From NCBI RefSeq assembly GCF_001693815.1, contig NZ_MBQD01000011.1, positions 310,001 through 374,000 of the forward strand: a stretch of DNA of 64,000 bases, written 5' to 3'. How positions within the stretch are numbered: the stretch's first letter is position 1; each line of letters begins with the position of its first letter. This document shows, in pieces, positions 7,868 to 16,957 of this stretch. The notes under the pieces are model-generated. The model was not told the origin of the DNA and did no database searches. It worked only from the letters and a program-made list of their open reading frames with translations. The position numbers were made by a program, and so were the translations under genes. The DNA comes from Tessaracoccus lapidicaptus. GTDB taxonomy: Bacteria; Actinomycetota; Actinomycetes; Propionibacteriales; Propionibacteriaceae.

Positions 7868-9238
7868 ATGACGACAGCGGAGATGGCCACGCGGCGACGA
7901 CGGCTCAACGCCCTGCCCGTGGCCCGCACCGGGCCCTGGTACCGGCGCATGGTGGCCAGCCCCGTGTTCTGGCTCGCGCTGGTCATCGTTCCGGCCTCCG
8001 TGTACTTCCTCATCGCTCAGTACTGGATCCTGCACCCGCCGCAGACGTTCCCCGACGGGACCGAGACGCTGGGCATCACCGACGAGGCGTTCCGCCGGGC
8101 CGCGTTCTGGGCGATGTGGACCGCGCTGGCGTACTCGGCGCTGTTCATCTGGCTGGACCGCTTCCGGGCGCAGCAGCCCGTCGTGTGGGTGCTGACCTTC
8201 CTGTGGGGCGCCGCGGTCAGCACCTGGGTGTCGCTGCACGTGAACTCGTGGGCGGCCGAGATGATGGCCACCACGGAGGCGAACTCGGACACGGGGTCGC
8301 GCGCGGCGGTCTTCTCCGCGCCGTTCATCGAGGAGCTGGCGAAGGCGACGATCCTCGTCTTGCTGGTGATCCTCATGCGGGGGCGGATCGTGTCGCGGCT
8401 GTCCATGGTGGCGTTGGCGGGACTGTCGGCCGTCGGCTTCGCCTTCGTCGAAAACATCATCTACTACGCCCGCGTCTGGATGCAGGCCACGCATGACATC
8501 TCGATCGCCGACCCCGACGCCACCATGATGGAACTGGTGCTGCTGCGCGGCGTCTACACCTCCTTCGGGCATCCGCTCTTCACGCTCATGACGGCCTCAG
8601 GGCTGGTGATCGGGCTCGGGGCGCGCAGCCGACTGGTGCGGGTCCTGGCGCCGCTGGCCGGATTCCTGCTGGCCTGCGCGGGCCACATGCTCTTCAACGG
8701 CCTGGCGTCGACCAACCCGATGGACCAGCTGCAGCGGGCCTGGTACCTCGCCCTGGGCCTGGTCGGGGTCATCGTCATCTCCCTGATCGTCAGCGTCGTC
8801 GGCAACGGGCAGCTCATCCGGGCCCGCCTGACCGACTACCAGCGCGCCGGGTGGCTCAGCGAGCGCGACGTCGTCGTGTTCGGCGGCCCGCTGCGCCGAG
8901 TGAAGCTGCTGTGGTTCGCACTGTTCCGCGGCCCCCGCGTGTGGTGGCGCACCGCGACACTCCTGCGCCGCGTGACGGAGCTGGCGTACCTGCGCGACGC
9001 CATGACGCGCGGCACCGTCGACCAGACCGGCGACGAGCGCGCCCGTGAGCTCATCCACGACATCGACGGGCTGCGCGGCCGTGCCCTCACCGACACCGAG
9101 GGCCTCCGGCTCATCGAGCGTTGGCCGCTCCGCCGACGGCCCCTGCCCGACGGCGCGAACCCCGGCCCACTGACGTCCGACTACCCACCGCCACAGACGC
9201 CCGGCCCGGCCGGCGTCGGAGGGAACTGGCCGAGATGA
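7868..9238 (+). CDS. PrsW-family intramembrane metalloprotease
   Basis: A 456-residue polytopic membrane protein with about eight hydrophobic segments between residues 28 and 320 and a cytoplasmic C-terminal tail. PrsW-family motifs are visible: FIEELAKA (EExxK-type), GFAFVENIIYY, a histidine in TSFGHPLFT and another in CAGHMLFN. PrsW cleaves anti-sigma factors in Bacillus, but the substrate here is unknown. I chose the ATG at 7868 because sequence upstream is antisense to the 2H phosphoesterase. The stop overlaps the next gene's ATG (ATGA), so it heads an operon with two dynamin-like GTPases. Confidence 0.88.
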   Translation: MTTAEMATRRRRLNALPVARTGPWYRRMVASPVFWLALVIVPASVYFLIAQYWILHPPQTFPDGTETLGITDEAFRRAAFWAMWTALAYSALFIWLDRFRAQQPVVWVLTFLWGAAVSTWVSLHVNSWAAEMMATTEANSDTGSRAAVFSAPFIEELAKATILVLLVILMRGRIVSRLSMVALAGLSAVGFAFVENIIYYARVWMQATHDISIADPDATMMELVLLRGVYTSFGHPLFTLMTASGLVIGLGARSRLVRVLAPLAGFLLACAGHMLFNGLASTNPMDQLQRAWYLALGLVGVIVISLIVSVVGNGQLIRARLTDYQRAGWLSERDVVVFGGPLRRVKLLWFALFRGPRVWWRTATLLRRVTELAYLRDAMTRGTVDQTGDERARELIHDIDGLRGRALTDTEGLRLIERWPLRRRPLPDGANPGPLTSDYPPPQTPGPAGVGGNWPR

Positions 9239-10962
9239 GCGGAGCCCAGAACCTCGCCGCCGCGTTCCGGCAGCTCGACGACGCGCTGACCACCGCCCAA
9301 TTCCCGCTCCCGCTCTACGGCGCGGATCGCCTCCGGACCCTCACCGTCACCCTCGGTCAGCAGCTGCGCGACCACCTCATGCCACGCGCCGACCGCCTCG
9401 ACGCGCCGCTGCTCGCCGTCGTCGGCGGCTCGACCGGCGCCGGCAAGTCCACGCTGGTCAACTCGCTGCTGCGCGCCCAGGTCACGAGGCCCGGGGTGCT
9501 GCGGCCCACGACGAAGTCGCCGGTCCTCGTCTGCCACCCCGACGACGAGGAGTGGTTCCGCAGCGACAACGTCCTGCCCGGGCTGGTGCGGACCGACACG
9601 CAACTGCACGACTCCCGCGCCCTGCACATCGTCACCTTCCCAGACCTGCCGCCTGGCCTCGCCGTCCTCGACGCGCCCGACATCGACTCCGTCGACGACG
9701 CCAACCGGACGCTCGCCCGGCAGCTGCTCCTCGCCGCCGACCTGTGGCTGTTCGTGACGTCCGCCGCCCGCTATGCCGACGCCGTGCCGTGGGACTACCT
9801 GGCCACCGCCGCGGAGCGCAACACCGTCGTCAGCGTCGTCATCAACCGCTGCCCTCCCGGAGCCGTCGACGAGGTGGCCGGTCACCTCGCGCAGATGCTG
9901 GCCGAGCGGGGCCTCGCGGCCGCCAAGCTGTTCGCCATCGTGGAGCGGGCCCTGCCCGACGACGGGCTGCTCCCCCTGGGGGACGTCGCCGGGATCCGGC
10001 AGTGGCTGGTCGCGTTGGCGTCGCAGACCGAGGCACGCTCGCAGGTCGCGGTACAGACTCTCGCCGGCACCGTCCGCAGCCTCGACGGGGAACTCCAGGA
10101 GCTGGCCGACGGCATGCGGCGCCAGCAGGAGGCCCTGTCCGAGCTCCACGACGACGCCGCGCGCGCCCACCGCGAGGCCGCCGACGCGGTGGACCGCGCC
10201 ACGGGCGACGGCACCCTGCTACGCGGCGAGATCCTCGCCCGGTGGCAGGACCTCGTCGGCACCGGTGAGTTCATGCGCTCGGTGGAGCAGCGGATCAGCG
10301 CGCTCCGCGACCGCATCTCGGGGTGGTTCACCGGCGACCAGCGCATCGAGGCCGTGGAGGTCGCCATCTCCGACGGGCTCGCGGCCGTGCTGCGGGACGC
10401 GGGCGAGCGGGCGGCCGAGGGAACGGCCGCCGCGTGGTCGCACACGCGGTGGGGGCGCGACATCCTCGCCGCCGAACCCGGCCTGGCCGTCCCGTCGCCC
10501 GGCTTCGAGCAGGCCGCGGAGGACGCCATCCGCGCGTGGCAGAGCGACGTCCTGCGCCTGGTCGAGGAGCAGGGCCGGGGCAAGCGGATGCGCGCCCGGT
10601 TCCTCGCGCTCGGCACCAACGCCGTGGGCGCCGCGCTCATGATCTACGCGTTCTCGCTCACGGGCGGGCTCATCGGCGCGGAGGTGGGGATCGCGGCCGG
10701 CGCATCAGTGCTGGCCCAGCGCCTGCTCGAGGCCGTCTTCGGCGAGGACGCGGTCCGGAGGCTCGCGCAGCAGGCCCGCGCAGAACTGTCCGCCCGCGTC
10801 GACGGCGTGCTGGCCGCGGAGTTGTCCCGGTTCACCGACGTGCTCGGCGCCCTCGCCGTCGACGACGAGGCCCCGGCCCGGATCGAGGCCTCCCGGGTGG
10901 CCCTGCGCTCCGCCGCCCGCGACGCCTTCGATGACCTGACCAAGCCCGTGGGGATGGACTGA
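9235..10962 (+). CDS. Dynamin-like / ribosome-binding-type GTPase (first of a pair)
   Basis: A 575-residue GTPase-domain protein. P-loop GGSTGAGKST is at residues 64-73. The G3-like DAPDIDS and a G4-like VINRCPPG follow, the latter departing from the standard NKxD. Long helical regions follow, with one hydrophobic hairpin near residues 460-495 (IYAFSLTGGLIGAEVGIAAG). This layout (GTPase, helical stalk, membrane hairpin) is that of bacterial dynamin-like proteins, which remodel membranes. The gene overlaps prsW by ATGA and is followed one base later by a second GTPase, suggesting a heteromeric pair. Confidence 0.8.
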   Translation: MSGAQNLAAAFRQLDDALTTAQFPLPLYGADRLRTLTVTLGQQLRDHLMPRADRLDAPLLAVVGGSTGAGKSTLVNSLLRAQVTRPGVLRPTTKSPVLVCHPDDEEWFRSDNVLPGLVRTDTQLHDSRALHIVTFPDLPPGLAVLDAPDIDSVDDANRTLARQLLLAADLWLFVTSAARYADAVPWDYLATAAERNTVVSVVINRCPPGAVDEVAGHLAQMLAERGLAAAKLFAIVERALPDDGLLPLGDVAGIRQWLVALASQTEARSQVAVQTLAGTVRSLDGELQELADGMRRQQEALSELHDDAARAHREAADAVDRATGDGTLLRGEILARWQDLVGTGEFMRSVEQRISALRDRISGWFTGDQRIEAVEVAISDGLAAVLRDAGERAAEGTAAAWSHTRWGRDILAAEPGLAVPSPGFEQAAEDAIRAWQSDVLRLVEEQGRGKRMRARFLALGTNAVGAALMIYAFSLTGGLIGAEVGIAAGASVLAQRLLEAVFGEDAVRRLAQQARAELSARVDGVLAAELSRFTDVLGALAVDDEAPARIEASRVALRSAARDAFDDLTKPVGMD

Positions 10963-10963
10963 C

Positions 10964-12556
10964 ATGGTGGGTGTCCTGGAGCGGCTCGAACGCCTGCGCG
11001 CTGCCGCCGACCTCGTCGCGGGACGCATTCCGGACGCGCTGGCCGGGAAGGTCGACGACGTCCTGGCCAGGTCGAACCGGCGCCTGGCGGTCGGTCCGCA
11101 GACCGTGGTGGCGCTCGCCGGTGCGACCGGATCGGGCAAGTCGTCGCTGTTCAACGCGCTGACCGGCACCCGCCTCGCCGAGCAGGGGCCGCGACGGCCG
11201 ACGACCGCGACGACGCTGGCCGCCAGCTTCACCGCGACCAACGCCGACCTGCTGGACTTCCTCGGGGTCCCGCGGCGCCACGAGGTCGCCCCGCCCGAAC
11301 CGGACATGACCGACCTCGTCCTGCTCGACCTGCCGGACCACGACTCCACCGCGACAGCGCACCGCGAGGAGGTGGACCGCCTGGTGCGGGTCGTCGACCA
11401 GTTCGTGTGGGTGCTCGACCCGCAGAAGTACGCCGACGCCGCCCTCCACCAGCGCTACCTGCGGCCCCTCGCCGAGCATCGCGAGGTGATCACCGTCGTG
11501 CTCAACCAGGCCGACCGGCTCACCGCCGTGGAACTGTCCCAGTGCCTCGCGCACATCCGGCGCCTCCTCGACGACGACGGGCTCACGGGCGTGCCGCTGC
11601 TGGCGACCAGCGCCGTGACGGGGGAGGGGGTGGCCGACCTGCGCCGGCACCTCAGCCGGCTCGCCGCCGGGAAGCGCGCCGCCTCCGCCCGGCTGGCGGC
11701 CGACGTCACGGTCCTCGCGGCCGAACTGGACCGGCACGTCGGCCCCGCCCGCGGATCGGGGGCCGACCGTCGGGTCGTCGACGACCTCACGCGCAGGCTC
11801 GCCGGCGCCGCCGGGGTCCCCGTGGTCGTCGACGCCGTCCGCGACTCCGTGCGTCACCGCGGAACGCTGGCCACCGGATGGCCGGTGGTGTCCTGGCTGG
11901 CGAAGCTGCGCCCGGACCCCCTGCAGCGCCTCGGGCTGGGCCGCCGACCCGAACTCGAGTCCCCGGGCCTCAGACACAGCTCGCTCCCGGCCCGATCGGC
12001 CGCGGCGCACTCGCAGCTGTCGAGCGCCCTGCGGGCCGTGACCGCCGAACTCGGCGAGGACCTCCCCGGACCCTGGCGCGACGCCGTCGCGGCCGGGGTG
12101 CGCGAGGCCGAGCCGACGCTCGGCGACCGCCTGGACCGCGCCATCGTCGAGACGGAGCTCCCCGCCGAGCGGTCGCCGGCGTGGTGGACTCTGGTGCGGG
12201 TGATCCAGTGGCTGCTCATCGCCGTCGTCGTGGTCGGCCTGGGCTGGCTCACCCTCAACGCCGTCCTCGGCTACTTCGGCCTGGGTGTGCTCCCGATGTT
12301 CCCGCTCGGCCCGGAGGACGGGCTGCGGGTCCCGGTGCCGACCCTCCTCGTGGCGGGCGGCGTGGTCGCGGGGCTGCTCGTGTCGGGTCTGTCGCGGCTG
12401 GTGATCTCTGCCGCGGCCGGCGCCGCCGCCCGGCGGGCGCGTAAGCGGCTGGAGTACGCCGTCGCCGAGGTGGCGGAGGAACGCGTGCTCGCCCCGGCCC
12501 GCGCGGAGGTCGCCCGGCACGACGCGGCACGTGCCGCGCTCGACCGCCTGCGCTGA
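10964..12556 (+). CDS. Dynamin-like GTPase (second of a pair), membrane-anchored
   Basis: A 530-residue partner of the preceding gene. P-loop GATGSGKSS lies near residues 52-60, with threonine-rich switch I (RPTTATT), G3 LLDLPDHDS and G4 VVLNQADRL. Two transmembrane helices lie near residues 411-430 (VIQWLLIAVVVVGLGWLTL) and 460-485 (LLVAGGVVAGLLVSGL), followed by a basic helical C-terminus. Its P-loop and NQAD motif are more canonical than those of the first GTPase. The ATG is one base after the upstream stop. Function is inferred from domain layout only. Confidence 0.8.
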   Translation: MVGVLERLERLRAAADLVAGRIPDALAGKVDDVLARSNRRLAVGPQTVVALAGATGSGKSSLFNALTGTRLAEQGPRRPTTATTLAASFTATNADLLDFLGVPRRHEVAPPEPDMTDLVLLDLPDHDSTATAHREEVDRLVRVVDQFVWVLDPQKYADAALHQRYLRPLAEHREVITVVLNQADRLTAVELSQCLAHIRRLLDDDGLTGVPLLATSAVTGEGVADLRRHLSRLAAGKRAASARLAADVTVLAAELDRHVGPARGSGADRRVVDDLTRRLAGAAGVPVVVDAVRDSVRHRGTLATGWPVVSWLAKLRPDPLQRLGLGRRPELESPGLRHSSLPARSAAAHSQLSSALRAVTAELGEDLPGPWRDAVAAGVREAEPTLGDRLDRAIVETELPAERSPAWWTLVRVIQWLLIAVVVVGLGWLTLNAVLGYFGLGVLPMFPLGPEDGLRVPVPTLLVAGGVVAGLLVSGLSRLVISAAAGAAARRARKRLEYAVAEVAEERVLAPARAEVARHDAARAALDRLR

Positions 12557-12634
12557 CCGCCGGCCCACGACTCGGGGCCCACGCGGGATAGCTGGCATAC
12601 TGGCACGCGGTCCACGCTGAAAGGGAGCCTCACC

Positions 12635-14317
<1,683 letters not shown>

Positions 14318-14335
14318 CGCGCCCGCCGACAGCAA

Positions 14336-14378
14336 CGCCGAGGGCCGCCCTCCCGTCTGGGGAGAGCGGCCCTCGGCG
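14336..14378. terminator. Bidirectional terminator between ettA and the anti-sigma-like gene
   Basis: Long inverted repeat CGCCGAGGGCCGC (14336-14348) and GCGGCCCTCGGCG (14366-14378), a perfect 13-bp stem between two convergent genes. No T tract is present. Confidence 0.6.
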
Positions 14379-14388
14379 CGTCCTGCCA

Positions 14389-15300
14389 CTAGTCGACGAG
14401 CAGCTCCAGGATCTCCGGCATCGACAGCGCGAACGGGCACTGCATGGCATCGTCGCCGGGGAGCACGGAGCAGTTGTTGTCCATGCCCTCGAACGTCGAG
14501 ACCAGCCACACGACGCGCTCCCCGGCCTGCATGACCAGGGTGTCGTTGAAGACCCCGATGTCCTCGCCCTCCTTGACCGCCATCCCGAAGAAGTAGGACG
14601 CGCGGGCGGGGGAGGCGTCGACGGTCGATGCGTCGAACGGCAGCCGGGTGTCCTCCGCGATGCTCACCCGGTCCCACCCGGCCGCCGTCATGGTGGCTTC
14701 GCACTCGACGGCGGAGGTGTGGATCTGGTCGTAGCCGTCGGAGGCGGCGGCCTCGTCGGCGTAGCCGAGCACGATCGCGTAGGTGGGCAGCTCTCCTTCG
14801 ATCCCGAACGAGCGGACCAGGGTGGTAGTTGGGCTGCCCCATTCGCCGCGGTCGCAGAGGCCCTTGGCGGACTCGCCCATCGCGTCGCTCTCGGACAGCA
14901 CCCCCAGCAGGGGGGAGGAGCCGTACGGGTACATCTGCTCGACGGTCGGCACGTTGGCCCAGGTCGGCGGGTCCACGGGGGCCACCGTCGGCTGGGGCGC
15001 GGTGCTGGGTGTGGGCTCCACGCTCGGCTCGGGGGAAGGGCTGTCGGTCTCGGTGGTCGGCGCCGGGGAGGGGACCGCGGTGTTGGCCCATTGAGGACCG
15101 CGGAGCCCGTCCATGTAGGGCGCGACGGCCCACACGCCTGTGCCGACGACGGCGGCGATCGCCGCGGCGGCAAAGCCGGTGGCGACCCGGCGGACGGTGC
15201 GGCGGCGATCGCCGCGGCGACGGATCTCGTGGGCGGGGAGCATGGGGACCTCCTTGGCTTCGGCGGCCAGATCATCGAGGGGGCGGATCGGCTCAGGCAT
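14389..15300 (-). CDS. Single-pass membrane protein, putative anti-sigma or sigma-associated factor
   Basis: A 303-residue protein with a short cytoplasmic N-terminus (residues 1-40), one membrane helix near 41-60 (VATGFAAAAIAAVVGTGVWAV), a Pro/Ser/Thr-rich linker (75-112) and an extracytoplasmic domain with a few cysteines. It overlaps the ECF sigma gene by 8 bases. This is the usual position of a membrane regulator of an ECF sigma factor, but no zinc-binding anti-sigma motif is seen and the outer domain matches nothing I recognise. Its role as an anti-sigma factor is inferred from context. Confidence 0.6.
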   Translation of the reverse strand: MPEPIRPLDDLAAEAKEVPMLPAHEIRRRGDRRRTVRRVATGFAAAAIAAVVGTGVWAVAPYMDGLRGPQWANTAVPSPAPTTETDSPSPEPSVEPTPSTAPQPTVAPVDPPTWANVPTVEQMYPYGSSPLLGVLSESDAMGESAKGLCDRGEWGSPTTTLVRSFGIEGELPTYAIVLGYADEAAASDGYDQIHTSAVECEATMTAAGWDRVSIAEDTRLPFDASTVDASPARASYFFGMAVKEGEDIGVFNDTLVMQAGERVVWLVSTFEGMDNNCSVLPGDDAMQCPFALSMPEILELLVD

Positions 15301-15787
15301 GACGGGCCTCCATATCGGTGGAGAGGAGACGGGCGAGGGCGTGGCGGCCTCGGGCGAGGCGAGCCTTGACGGTTCCGGCGGGGGAGCCGACCTCGTCGGC
15401 GATCTCGCCGACGGACAGGTCGCACAGGTGGTAGAGCACGATGGCCCGCCGTTGTGGTTCGGGGAGTTGGGCGAGGGCTCGGGCGAGCGCGACGCGCTCG
15501 ATACCCGGTTCCTCGGGGGTCGGCATCGGTTGGAGCGCGCGATCGGGCGGGCGCAGCGCCCGCGTGGCCCGACGCCAGCGGCTCACCGCGAGCCGGTAGG
15601 CCGTCGTGCGGACCCACGCCTCCGGGCTTTGGGTGATGTCGAGTTTCTTCCGACGGTCCCAGGCCCGGATGAACGCCTCCCGGACGCAGTCCTGCGCCTC
15701 GGTGAGGTTGCCGCACATCGCGTAGACCTGGCCGACGAGTCGGGTGAACGAGTTCGCGTAGAACCGGTCGAACTGTGCCTCGTCCAC
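15293..15787 (-). CDS. ECF RNA polymerase sigma factor (SigE-like group)
   Basis: A 164-residue sigma-70 ECF protein. Region 2 is QFDRFYANSFTRLVGQVYAM with EAFIRAWDRR. Region 4 ends with LPEPQRRAIVLYHLCDLSVG and GTVKARLARGRHAL. I chose the GTG at 15787 because family members begin DEAQF. In-frame ATGs at 15841 and further upstream would add a poorly conserved extension overlapping the promoter region. It is co-transcribed with the membrane protein that follows (8-base overlap). The signal and target genes are unknown. Confidence 0.88.
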   Translation of the reverse strand: MDEAQFDRFYANSFTRLVGQVYAMCGNLTEAQDCVREAFIRAWDRRKKLDITQSPEAWVRTTAYRLAVSRWRRATRALRPPDRALQPMPTPEEPGIERVALARALAQLPEPQRRAIVLYHLCDLSVGEIADEVGSPAGTVKARLARGRHALARLLSTDMEARHA

Positions 15788-15884
15788 TGCGGTGTCCTTT
15801 GCTGCTCGGGTGGTGTTCTGACACCCTTCATACGCCCGCATGGCGCCGTGCGGTTGCATGCGCGCCACACGCGTTTTCCGGTGG

Positions 15885-15962
15885 CGTGACACAACTCACA
15901 GCAGCCGGACGAATCGCCCCGATTCGGGGCCAAGAGACGCGACTGCTGTGAGGTTCGTCACG
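15885..15962. repeat. 78-bp palindrome A1
   Basis: Imperfect palindrome with outer arms CGTGAC-N4-CTCACAGCAG and inner hairpin GCCCC-GATTC-GGGGC. The right arm contains the stop codon of the DUF559 gene (TGA of CGTGACG on the minus strand). A near-identical 78-bp copy, A2, lies 988 bases away in the same orientation on the other side of that gene. Confidence 0.85.
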
Positions 15963-16809
15963 CCCCGCGCCGCTCGGCCTCGCGCAGGATGCGGCGCAGC
16001 GCCTCGGGCATGCCCGGCAGTGTCTCGGCCGTGAAGCGCAACACCCGCCAGCCCGCCAACTGCAGTTCGACGTCCCGCCGCCGGTCGGAGTGGAAGGTGG
16101 CGGGGTCGGAGTGGTAGCTGAAGCCGTCCACCTCGACGGCGACCCGCCACCGGAGGAAGGCGATGTCCAGGTAGACGACTCCCGACGGCAGCGTCAGGCG
16201 GTGGTTGGCGCGCCACCCGGTGAACCCGGCGCGGCGGAGGATCTGGTGAGCCTGGCGCTCCAGGTGCGACCACGGCTCGTCCCGGGAGATTCGCAGGTGC
16301 CGCAGGCACTCCGGGTTGCCGGGTCGGCCTGGCGTTGATCGCAGCGCGTCGTGGAGCGCCGCGATCGACGTGGCGCGCCGGCGCAGCGCCTCGTCGATGC
16401 ACGTAGGCCCAAGCCGGGGGATGAGCTGGAGAACGCTCAAGGACGGGTACACCACCCGGTGCCCCTCCACCTCGAGGATGAGATCGGCCGGGATCTCCCA
16501 CCTGTGCACGTCATAGCCCGGATATGTCGCCATCTGGCGGCGGGTGGAAGCGCTGACGGAATCATCGCGGAACTCCGGCCACCACGTCACCCGGGCGGCC
16601 GTGGCGCCGGTGAGTACCGCGTCGGGGTCCCAGAGCCGCAGCGCGGCGACCCGCGACAGGAACGAGTCATCCGCCCCGTAGACGCCGGGGAGCAGGCGCA
16701 TCAGCTCTCCACGCGCGACGGCCCGGCGAATGCGCTCTCGGAGCTCGCGGTGAGTGCCGGCATGGATGGCCCCCACCGTGGCGAGGAGGTGACTGAGACG
16801 CTCGTCCAT
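15958..16809 (-). CDS. DUF559 endonuclease-fold protein with AbiEi-like N-terminus (copy 1)
   Basis: A 283-residue protein. The N-terminal 45 residues resemble the winged-helix start of AbiEi-type antitoxins (RIRRAVARGELMRLLPGVY). The C-terminal 110 residues are a DUF559/Vsr-like domain: SHLERQAHQILRRAGF, then VVYLDIAFLRWRVAVEVDGF, whose D...E-V-D acids match the metal-binding triad of this nuclease fold, then RRRDVELQLAGWRVLRFTAETL. The middle is variable. No AbiEii-type toxin neighbours it. The ATG at 16809 fits the family length. Both ends are bracketed by 78-bp palindromes, and the stop codon is inside palindrome A1. Catalytic activity is inferred. Confidence 0.75.
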   Translation of the reverse strand: MDERLSHLLATVGAIHAGTHRELRERIRRAVARGELMRLLPGVYGADDSFLSRVAALRLWDPDAVLTGATAARVTWWPEFRDDSVSASTRRQMATYPGYDVHRWEIPADLILEVEGHRVVYPSLSVLQLIPRLGPTCIDEALRRRATSIAALHDALRSTPGRPGNPECLRHLRISRDEPWSHLERQAHQILRRAGFTGWRANHRLTLPSGVVYLDIAFLRWRVAVEVDGFSYHSDPATFHSDRRRDVELQLAGWRVLRFTAETLPGMPEALRRILREAERRGA

Positions 16810-16860
16810 GGGGACATTGCACGCTCGACAGTGGGTCGCGGACGAGGGGTACCGAGCAGT

Positions 16861-16869
16861 TGTGGATAA
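16861..16869 (-). promoter_or_regulatory. Consensus DnaA-box 9-mer upstream of DUF559 copy 1
   Basis: TTATCCACA on the minus strand (TGTGGATAA on the plus strand), a perfect match to the DnaA box consensus, lies between the DUF559 start codon and palindrome A2. A single box is not an origin; it may be a regulatory site or chance. Confidence 0.35.
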
Positions 16870-16872
16870 CCC

Positions 16873-16950
16873 CGTGACACAACTCACAGCAGCCGGTCGA
16901 ACGCCCCCCATTTCGGGGCTCGTGACGCGACTGGTGTGAGATACGTCACG
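16873..16950. repeat. 78-bp palindrome A2
   Basis: Second copy of the A1 palindrome with the same length and orientation: CGTGACACAACTCACAGCAG on the left and an arm complementary to CGTGAC-N4-CTCACACCAG on the right. The centre is GCCCCCCATTTCGGGGC. It lies between the DUF559 gene and the FAD dehydrogenase stop codon, which begins eight bases further on. Confidence 0.85.
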
Positions 16951-16957
16951 CCGGCGG

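Noticed and set aside
16861-16869. Replication origin
   Set aside because: A single DnaA box without dnaA, dnaN or an AT-rich unwinding region.
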